A DNA stretch of 64,000 nt, from contig NZ_VCHQ01000027.1 in NCBI RefSeq assembly GCF_005860775.1, forward strand, positions 124,001 to 188,000, in the 5' to 3' direction. The notes under the pieces were generated by a model. The model saw only the letters and a list, made by a program, of their open reading frames with translations, was not told where the DNA came from and searched no databases. Below are positions 57,664-64,000 of this stretch, in pieces (position 1 is the first letter of the stretch; every line of letters starts with the position of its first letter). The position numbers were made by a program, and so were the translations under genes. Origin of the DNA: Klebsiella indica. GTDB lineage: Bacteria; Pseudomonadota; Gammaproteobacteria; Enterobacterales; Enterobacteriaceae.

Positions 57664-59084
57664 TATTGCCTCACTGCGCTGGTGTCGGATATCAGACCTT
57701 CTTCGGCGGCAATATAGTCAGTTAATTCACTGTAATTTTTGCGCCGTTTATTCAGTTCACTGGAAACCATCAGCATAGTTTCACGGTTTACCCGCAGTAA
57801 TTTGACGCATCCGGCGGTTAACAAATAACCTACTGCGGGCATAATAAAGAAAGACATTTTAATGATGGTTAATGTGGCTTCTGTTTGCTGTGGCTGCCCG
57901 CCATGGTAGTTGCTCCATGCGAGTACAGAGCTAACCAGCGCACCGGATATCGCCAGACCAATTTTTAACGCAAGGAAATTGCATGAGAAGTTTATCCCGG
58001 TTAAACGTTTACCGGTCTTCCATTCACCATAATCATCCACATCAGACATGATTGACCAGTTAATTGGTTGAGCAACCTGGTGAACGATATTCAGAATAAA
58101 ATAGGTAACCGTTAGCAGGATGCGCTGCTCTGGATTGATAAAGTACATCCCGGCAGACCACAAGAAGAGAAAGACACTGATCCAGAAAAAGATCTTTAAT
58201 TTACAGAAGCGATCGCTCAGTGGTTTGGCCAGGGCGCTACCTATGATCATACCCACCACGCCGATACTCATAAATATGGTAATGAATTCGCTATCGGCTT
58301 TCACCACATAGGTTAAAAAGTAGAGTGTTGCCGCCATGCGAATAAAGCCTGGTAGCACGTTAGTGAATGTCAGTAGTAATAACTTTATCCACTGATCATT
58401 TTTCAATATATCTTTCAGGTCGTTAAGCAACGAATCGTTATTTTTAGGGATAACGGGGACGACCCGTTCTCTGACCAGTTTAAAACAGAAAATAAATAGT
58501 ACCAGTCCAACACAGGTCAGGATGGATACCGCGCGATGATAGCCCAGCGCCTGGTCTCCTTTGCCCAGAAGTTGCACCATTGGCAGTAAGCTGGTGGTTA
58601 AGATTAACGTTGCCACCCCAACGCCCATAAAACGATAAGACTGGCAGGAAACACGATCCTGATCGTTGTAACTGATGACGCTACCCAAGGAACAGTAAGG
58701 AATATTAATAAATGAATAGGTTATTGACATAAATAGATAAGTTGCAAAGGCATATACGACTTTACCGGTATAGCTGAAATCTGGCACCGTAAACATCAAT
58801 ACGCACAATATGGCATAGGGAAAGGCAAAAAAGAGAATATATGGGCGGAATTTCCCCCAGCGGCTACGGGTTCGGTCTGCTAGCATACCGATTAAAGGGT
58901 CAGAGACCGCTTCAATCACCCTGACGCCAAGCCAGATTGCTGCTACTGTAGCGGCGGTTAGCCCATAAACATCGGTATAATAGTAATTAAGAAACAGGAA
59001 AACTGCGCCACCGACAATATTGCAGCCAGCATCGCCCATTCCATATCCTATTTTTTCAAGGATACCCACGCGTTGATTGTTCAT
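57663..59084 (-). CDS. GPH-family sugar/sugar-acid cation symporter
   Basis: A 473-residue inner-membrane transporter of the glycoside-pentoside-hexuronide family (MelB/YicJ type), 12 predicted helices. The signature is DPLIGMLADRTRSRWGKFRPY near residue 55, with GYGMGDAGCNIVGGAVFLF at the N-terminus and SDVDDYGEWKTGKRLTGINF near 360. The start at 59084 follows AAGGACAGG. It is transcribed with the lactonase and probably imports the substrate of the dlgD-sgbE pathway, replacing the TRAP transporter yiaMNO. Confidence 0.88.
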   Translation of the reverse strand: MNNQRVGILEKIGYGMGDAGCNIVGGAVFLFLNYYYTDVYGLTAATVAAIWLGVRVIEAVSDPLIGMLADRTRSRWGKFRPYILFFAFPYAILCVLMFTVPDFSYTGKVVYAFATYLFMSITYSFINIPYCSLGSVISYNDQDRVSCQSYRFMGVGVATLILTTSLLPMVQLLGKGDQALGYHRAVSILTCVGLVLFIFCFKLVRERVVPVIPKNNDSLLNDLKDILKNDQWIKLLLLTFTNVLPGFIRMAATLYFLTYVVKADSEFITIFMSIGVVGMIIGSALAKPLSDRFCKLKIFFWISVFLFLWSAGMYFINPEQRILLTVTYFILNIVHQVAQPINWSIMSDVDDYGEWKTGKRLTGINFSCNFLALKIGLAISGALVSSVLAWSNYHGGQPQQTEATLTIIKMSFFIMPAVGYLLTAGCVKLLRVNRETMLMVSSELNKRRKNYSELTDYIAAEEGLISDTSAVRQ

Positions 59085-60137
59085 GTACCTGTCCTTTTCT
59101 CCGGGCAATAATGTGTTACTGATGAGAAAGTGAATAAAACGGTAAAAATATACTTAATATATTTCAGCAAATTACAACGGTGCCAGTTGATGGCTTTGCA
59201 AGGCCTATATGCCGGTGATGAGCAGCGCTGCGGATCACATCATCTATTTCTAATGTTCGTTGCTACTGTGTTGCCAGGAGCTAGTCTATGAGCCAACAAT
59301 GAGCAAGCGTAACCGCTTTCGGAGGCATTATCATTAGACGTTTGATGAACATTGATGTTGATTTTCGACCTTTTAATTTCACTATGTGGAATGTGATTTC
59401 AAATATAGGCCTATTCCAGAACCAAGTCAAAAGATTGTTTTTTTAAAAAGTTTATGTAAATCATTTGGTTATAAATGTTTTGTTGTATTCGTGAAGTAGA
59501 TCTCATTTTTGCTATCTTGAGGGGATACTGGCAAGACCAGGCTGCAACATTTCTGTTTCATTCCATTAAACGATATGTTTATAGTTAGCCTCATGACATC
59601 TATATTACAGTCTGCTGTATGCCAAATATTTTATTCCACAGTGCAGACGAAAAATTGATAAAGACCACGATAGATTTCCTCATTATTGTATTCACTGGTG
59701 ACTGTCTGGAGCCTGCTCTGGCCCTGCCATTGTGCGGAACATAAATATATCCAGGCTCTTCACATCAAACGGCTCACATCCAGTGAGATCTGCGTCATGA
59801 AGGTGTTCAAGTTCCATTTTTCCTGATCAGTGATGAATGTTTACATGTCAGACGCATGACCCTCTATTGTTGAAAAACAGGTATTGTGAAATCTAATGTT
59901 TTCAATAAAATTATATAGATAAATATTATGTTGTTTCCTGGTTTATGAAAAATAAAGTGGTATATTCCATAAAGTTGAGTACTTAAGAAATATATATAAT
60001 GAAAGGGCTATTTATAATAATTTTTTTATTTTTGAAAAACATTTTTTCTGTAGCCAGGGAAACGCATCAAAAAGAAAGGATGTCCCTACAATATGACCAA
60101 AGAATGCAAATGTTGCTTCATTTGCCAGCATGCCGAA
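59085..60137. other. long A+T-rich non-coding interval before the IS element
   Basis: No supported gene in 1,053 bases. The left part holds the transporter promoter region and the second YiaJ-type element. From about 59450 the sequence is A+T-rich and seems unconstrained. A 19-codon Cys-rich frame beginning at 60093 runs into the IS end. The length and composition suggest decayed DNA. Confidence 0.6.
59373..59408. promoter_or_regulatory. candidate YiaJ operator, transporter copy
   Basis: A 36-bp element 30/36 identical to 55749-55784, in the same orientation, 289-324 bases upstream of the GPH transporter start. GGAAT-GTG-ATTTC corresponds to the palindrome of the dlgD copy. Flanking GTCAAAA and a T7-8/A5 tract are also shared. 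Confidence 0.6.
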
Positions 60138-61181
60138 AGCTTTGTTGAATAAATCGAACTTTTGCTGAGTTGAAGGATCTGATCACGCATCCTCCCGACA
60201 ACGCAGACCGTTCCGTGGCAAAGCAAAAGTTCAAAATCACCAACTGGCCCATCTACAACAAAGCCCTTATCAACCGTGGAGCCCTCACTTTCTGGCTGGA
60301 TAATGAGGCGATTCAGGCTTGGTATGAGTCGGCAACGCCTTCCTCGCGGGGACGCCCTCAGCGCTATTCTGACCTTGCCATCACCACTGTCCTGGTGATT
60401 AAACGCATATTCCGGCTGACCCTGCGGGCTGCACAGGGGTTTATTGATTCCATTTTTTCCCTGATGAACGTTCCGTTGCGCTGCCCGGATTACAGCAGTG
60501 TCAGTAAGCGGGCAAAGTCGGTTAATGTCAGTTTCAAAGCACCCACCCGGGGTGAAATTGCACATCTGGTGATTGATTCCACCGGACTGAAGGTTTTTGG
60601 TGAAGGCGAATGGAAAGTCAAAAAGCACGGCAAAGAGCGCCGTCGCATATGGCGTAAGCTGCATCTGGCTGTTGATGGCAACACACATGAAATCATCTGC
60701 GCAGACCTGTCGCTGAACAACGTCACGGACTCAGAAGCCTTCCCGGGTCTTATCCGACAGACTCACAGAAAAATCAGGGCAGGGGCTTACGACACCCGTC
60801 TCTGTCACGATGAACTGCGGCGTAAGAAAATCAGCGCGCTTATCCCTCCCCGAAAAGGCGCGGGTTACTGGCCCGGTGAATACGCAGACCGTAACCGTGC
60901 AGTGGCTAATCAGCGGCTGACCGGGAGTAATGCCCGGTTGAAATGGACAACAGATTATAACCGTCGTTCGATAGCGGAAACGGCGATGTACCGGGTAAAA
61001 CAGTTGTTCGGAGGTTCACTGACACTGCGTGACTACGATGGTCAGGTTGCGGAGGCTATGGCCATGGTGCGGGCGCTGAACAAAATGACGAAAGCAGGTA
61101 TGCCTGAAAGCGTGCGTATTGCCTGAAAACACAATCAGCTGCGGGGATACTTACCCGAAATCTGATTTATTCAACAAAGCC
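60138..61181 (+). mobile_element. IS903-type element (IS5 family), defective
   Basis: An insertion sequence of about 1,044 bases. Its 18-bp terminal inverted repeats read AGCTTTGTTGAATAAATC (60138-60155) and GATTTATTCAACAAAGCC (61164-61181); they match except at the outermost base. The canonical IS903 is 1,057 bp, so this copy is shorter, mostly owing to a 12-bp internal loss. The 9-bp flanks (CATGCCGAA and TCGTGATGA) are not a target duplication, so one flank has been lost by deletion or recombination. Confidence 0.92.
60215..61126 (+). CDS. IS903-type DDE transposase lacking the second catalytic Asp
   Basis: A 303-residue IS5-family transposase starting at GTG 60215 (MAKQKFKITN); an in-frame TTG at 60170 would add 15 residues. 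The first catalytic Asp121 is in LVIDSTGLK and the Glu is in RRSIAETAM. Canonical IS903 (307 residues) reads ...ASADGAYDT with Asp193; here the text is KIRAGAYDT, four residues shorter, so Asp193 is missing. The enzyme is predicted to be inactive. Confidence 0.88.
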   Translation: MAKQKFKITNWPIYNKALINRGALTFWLDNEAIQAWYESATPSSRGRPQRYSDLAITTVLVIKRIFRLTLRAAQGFIDSIFSLMNVPLRCPDYSSVSKRAKSVNVSFKAPTRGEIAHLVIDSTGLKVFGEGEWKVKKHGKERRRIWRKLHLAVDGNTHEIICADLSLNNVTDSEAFPGLIRQTHRKIRAGAYDTRLCHDELRRKKISALIPPRKGAGYWPGEYADRNRAVANQRLTGSNARLKWTTDYNRRSIAETAMYRVKQLFGGSLTLRDYDGQVAEAMAMVRALNKMTKAGMPESVRIA

Positions 61182-61183
61182 TC

Positions 61184-61884
61184 GTGATGATTACAATGCT
61201 TGTCTGGTTCGGTGGTATAGACGTCCCTACGGTGGGCGAGGACGGTATAATGATGCCAGGCCTGCCTGACTGGAATCGACTAAGCGTGCCATTAAACCTT
61301 GAGACGCTGTACATAGTGTTCCCCACGGCGCTCAGTATGGCACTGGTGGGACTGATGGAAACATTGCTGACGGCAAAACTGGTGGATGCCCTGACCGACA
61401 GCCCGTCTGATAAAACCCGGGAATCCTGGGCGCTTGGCATTGGTAACCTGCTGGCGGGGTTTTATGGTGGTGTGGCTGGCTGCGCAATGATCGGTCAGAC
61501 TATGGTTAATGTTGAACTTGGGCGTGCCCGCACCCGATTATCCACGATGGTGGCAGGAATCGTGTTATTGCTGCTGGTCACTGTACTAAGTGATCTGATG
61601 GCCCGGATTCCGATGGTGGTTCTGGCTGGCATCATGGTGGTGGTCTCTCTAAAAAACATCGACTGGCACAGCGTACGGCCAGTCGCCCTGAAAAAATGCC
61701 TGCTTCTGAATCTTTCATCATGCTGTTATGCTTTGGCGTAACAGTGTTTACCGCCAATCTTGCTTTGGGCGTGATTGTGGGCTCCGTCATGGCAATGTTG
61801 CTATTCGCGCGCCGCGTGTCGCATGTCATTAACGTCACCCGAACGCAGGGGAAGTTTCAGGAAGGTAAACCACGCGTAGATTAA
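61184..61884 (+). pseudogene. SulP-family anion transporter remnant
   Basis: Residues from the middle and C-terminal membrane part of a SulP (sulfate/bicarbonate) transporter: ALSMALVGLMETLLTAKLVDALTD, LLAGFYGGVAGCAMIGQTM and IPMVVLAGIMVVVSL. The N-terminal part is missing where the IS ends. At the A6 tract 61691-61696 the frame shifts: the continuation MPASESFIMLLCFGVTVFTANLALG is in another frame, and seven A's would restore it. The cytoplasmic STAS domain is also absent (stop after GKPRVD). Truncated at both ends and frameshifted, so not functional. Confidence 0.85.
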
Positions 61885-62205
61885 TCCGTTAGCGGTGGGG
61901 GATGACATTGTTATTACGTCTGCGTTCAGCGCGAACGCAAAGGATTCCGGGGCGTCGGATATCCCCCCGGTTATACGCAACGCCAGCGTCCACCCGGCCT
62001 GGCGGCAGGGAATGCAGGTGGAGATTTCTTTTTTTTGCCGGTCAATAATGGCATTTTCTGTTTCAGGAAAATGTATTTCTTTGATGCCGCCAAAAAAAGA
62101 AAGGAATAAATGCTGAATTTCAGCCGTATCGCTCAGCCAGCAACTGGAATACGGTTGTGCTGCATTGGTGTTTTCATACCTGCTACCTTTAATGTCGAGG
62201 GTTAA
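61801..62205 (-). pseudogene. headless open frame, possible gene remnant
   Basis: A 134-codon stop-free stretch without a usable start, reading e.g. CWLSDTAEIQHLFLSFFGG and RQAGWTLALRITGGISDAP. From about 61905 to 62060 third positions are G/C-rich, as in a real enterobacterial gene, in contrast to the A+T-rich surroundings. I recognise no family. The left part is antisense to the SulP remnant. It may be the end of a gene cut by the same deletion events. Confidence 0.3.
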
Positions 62206-62416
62206 TTAATAACGACCGGCATGAACCCTTTCAATTATGTTTTTTCCAATTCATTTTCCGTTTATTAATATGTGTGAGAGGGATCACTATCAGGGGCCGT
62301 GCGAGTAATGAACGGGGGGATTTATGCCCGGCGATAAGGTAATAGAGGGGAATGTCGAAAAGTGAGACATGAACGGATATGCTCACTCCTGATGATGGAC
62401 AGGATAAAAATAATGT
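61885..62416. other. gap between SulP remnant and LysR gene
   Basis: Apart from the headless minus-strand frame and a shorter plus-strand frame at 61895-62116 that mirrors it, I see no gene, RNA or operator here. Confidence 0.5.
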
Positions 62417-63328
62417 TTATACGGCTATTTCTTCAATCGCCATGTATTTTTTAAATTCGCGGACAAATAAATTAATACATGGATTAAAGTTACTTCTGAG
62501 CCAGACTAAATCTAGCTCAAACTGGCAGTCTTGTTCCGCTAATTCCAGCAGTACACTGTTACTGCCTAACTGATAGGCTCGGTGTTTTGGCATTAACAAC
62601 ACAGCTTGGGTATTTAATTCAAGATTAAAACAACATGTTTTTAGATTTGGATATTCTCGGTATAGAGTATAATTAAGATTGTGGTTGCTCAAAAATTGAG
62701 TGGTGTAATATTCCACCTGTGAGAAATTATGTGGGTTAATACGAATGATTGGCCATTTAGCCACTTCACGCAGTGAAACACATTGCTCCCCGGCTAAGGG
62801 GTGTTGTCGATTTACGGCGACACACAATGGGTCTGTCCCAAAATTAACATACGAGAAATTTTCATTTTGCGGCATAAAACTGGGGCGAATTAAAAAGCCT
62901 AAATCACATTGCCCATTGATGAGTAAATCTATGGCCTCATCAAGTTCACAGTCCTGATTATCAACCGCAACGTCATGGTGCCTCTGGTGAAAATTATCAA
63001 CTAATTCAACCAGTTTCTGGTTTATCGCTTCCCCCAGAAATGCGATGGACAATTTTCTGCGGCTTTGGCCTGTGAAGGTGTGAATAACAGATAATGAATT
63101 TTCGTATTGGTTTATTATTTTGCGTGCTTCGTCTGCTAATAAATGCCCTGCGCTGGTTAATTCCACCTGATGTGTATCACGGCGAAATAATGCCACGCTA
63201 AAAAAGAATTCTAATTCTTTCATATGCCGACTTAACACGGGTTGGGTAATATTTAATATCTGCGCCGATTTTGTGAAATTAAGTTTTTCTGCTAATGTCA
63301 GAAATTCACGGAGCCGTTCTATTTTCAT
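62417..63328 (-). CDS. LysR-family transcriptional regulator
   Basis: A 303-residue regulator. The N-terminal HTH is MKIERLREFLTLAEKLNFTKSAQILNITQPVLSRHMKELE (split: FTKSAQILNITQPVLSRHMK is the recognition region); the effector domain (about 90-295) contains CDLGFLIRPSF and VSLREVAKWPIIRI. The start at 63328 follows GGGGAGG at good spacing; an upstream start at 63355 is less likely. The gene is A+T-rich compared with the first 57 kb, suggesting acquisition. The adjacent genes are broken, so its target is not evident. Confidence 0.85.
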   Translation of the reverse strand: MKIERLREFLTLAEKLNFTKSAQILNITQPVLSRHMKELEFFFSVALFRRDTHQVELTSAGHLLADEARKIINQYENSLSVIHTFTGQSRRKLSIAFLGEAINQKLVELVDNFHQRHHDVAVDNQDCELDEAIDLLINGQCDLGFLIRPSFMPQNENFSYVNFGTDPLCVAVNRQHPLAGEQCVSLREVAKWPIIRINPHNFSQVEYYTTQFLSNHNLNYTLYREYPNLKTCCFNLELNTQAVLLMPKHRAYQLGSNSVLLELAEQDCQFELDLVWLRSNFNPCINLFVREFKKYMAIEEIAV

Positions 63329-63821
63329 GATATCCTCCCCTGGGATGTATATCAATTACGTCAATTCTGACGGACATAAGCATATAGTGAGAATTTATTT
63401 ACAGTGCGTTGTTCCTTCCATTATGCTCTATTTCCGTTCATCACTGTTGGTATAGTGAAAGAACACTGTCCGGTTTATGTTTAACAATTTATTATGAAGA
63501 TATTAATAGACTTATTCTTTGTATATTCCTTTTTTTTATTTATGCGTAAAAAGTCACAAACTAACGTGATTTTTTTTGTGTCAGTCGGTAAATTATTACC
63601 GGGTAGCAACAAAAAAGAAAATTTAAGATGGATAATTTAACATTTCTAACGCGGACGGCGAATGCATCAAGGGCAAAAAGGGACGCATGCATGGATAAGC
63701 GGAATGTGTGAATTATTTGCGGTGAGACAAGGCGGTTTCCCGTCCAGTGGTATCAGGACGGGGTTTTAATGAGTGCGATGGGCGTTTATATATCTCAGTT
63801 CCTGAATTGAACGAAATGTTG
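63329..63821. other. A+T-rich gap between LysR and the last partial gene
   Basis: No supported gene in 493 bases. A 27-codon frame at about 63628 has no family support. The only structure is a GC-rich hairpin at 63739-63762. Confidence 0.5.
63739..63767 (+). terminator. hairpin with T-run
   Basis: CCCGTCC (63739-63745) and GGACGGG (63756-63762) with a 10-base loop, followed by GTTTTAA. On the plus strand it looks like an intrinsic terminator, though no plus-strand gene precedes it; on the minus strand it lies 3' of the partial gene. Confidence 0.4.
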
Positions 63822-64000
63822 TTATAAACCAAGTAATTTATCGATCATGACGTTGAGTTGTAGCCAGAACGTATAACCGCTGCGCGGGCTGGAGGCGGTA
63901 TAAGCGTACTGATATGTGTTGAGCCGCCAGGTTCTGGCCCCGCTCATCTGGATGTTAATTTCGGGTGTCAGCATCAAAGAGGCATCCAACCCAAGTTGGT
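63822..64000 (-). CDS. 3' end of an unidentified gene (partial)
   Basis: 58 codons are visible before the TAA at 63822-63824; the 5' part lies beyond the window. The tail reads alternately polar and aromatic (LMLTPEINIQMSGARTW, LNTYQYAY, GYTFWLQLNVMIDKLLGL), consistent with the last strands of an outer-membrane beta-barrel, but the last residue is Leu rather than Phe. I do not recognise the family. Confidence 0.5.
   Translation of the reverse strand, partial: QLGLDASLMLTPEINIQMSGARTWRLNTYQYAYTASSPRSGYTFWLQLNVMIDKLLGL

Noticed and set aside
60086..60688. 200-codon minus-strand frame over the IS transposase
   Set aside because: Antisense to the transposase and spans the IS boundary; no family resemblance.

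Overview
The window is chromosomal DNA from a member of the Enterobacteriaceae in the Escherichia/Salmonella/Citrobacter group. The first 33 kb follow the E. coli/Salmonella gene order around ygiD-tolC-parE-parC-metC-exbBD-gss, and the proteins are recognisable nearly residue for residue. I cannot fix the genus from sequence alone. A Salmonella (perhaps a divergent lineage) or Citrobacter is the best fit.

Conserved backbone (1-32.9 kb): the tolC-ygiB-ygiC unit with ygiD; the nudF-yqiB-cpdA-yqiA-parE operon; ygiN and mdaB (quinone redox); the qseBC two-component system divergent from ygiW; parC, plsC, ftsP, ygiQ; the yqhD-dkgA aldehyde-reductase pair with its regulator yqhC; yghB, metC, exbBD, yqhA, yghX, yghW, yghU, a DsbA-fold protein and gss. 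Met-box, Fur-box, QseB-type and several terminator signals are visible. Genes found at these positions in E. coli K-12 but absent here include mqsRA and ygiV between ygiW and parC, and the whole hydrogenase-2 operon hybOABCDEFG between yghW and yghU.

Accessory region 1 (33-40.5 kb): a PLP aminotransferase, a TonB-dependent outer-membrane receptor with a candidate Fur box, a membrane-anchored EAL phosphodiesterase and a secreted GH43-like beta-propeller protein. A dispersed repeat of about 170 bp is present twice (near 30.0 and 36.9 kb), each copy just beyond the 3' end of a minus-strand gene.

Citrate fermentation cluster (40.5-50.1 kb): citB-citA two-component system divergent from citS, an FAH-family gene, citC-citD-citE-citF and citG. 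There is no oadGAB and no citX. The FAH-family protein sits where oxaloacetate decarboxylation would be needed, which makes it the most interesting functional hypothesis here.

Ascorbate/diketogulonate-type catabolic cluster (50.2-59.1 kb): dlgD-yiaL-lyxK-sgbH-sgbU-sgbE, the IclR regulator yiaJ, and a convergent pair made of a GPH-family sugar transporter and an SMP-30 lactonase in place of the TRAP transporter yiaMNO. The two minus-strand promoters share a 36-bp element (30/36 identical) rich in ATTTC/GAAAT inverted repeats, a likely YiaJ operator pair.

Decayed low-GC end (59.1-64 kb): a long AT-rich gap, an IS903-type element whose transposase has lost the second catalytic aspartate through an in-frame deletion and which lacks a target duplication, a truncated and frameshifted SulP transporter, a headless minus-strand open frame, a LysR regulator and the 3' end of an unidentified gene. 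No tRNA, rRNA or CRISPR array was seen.
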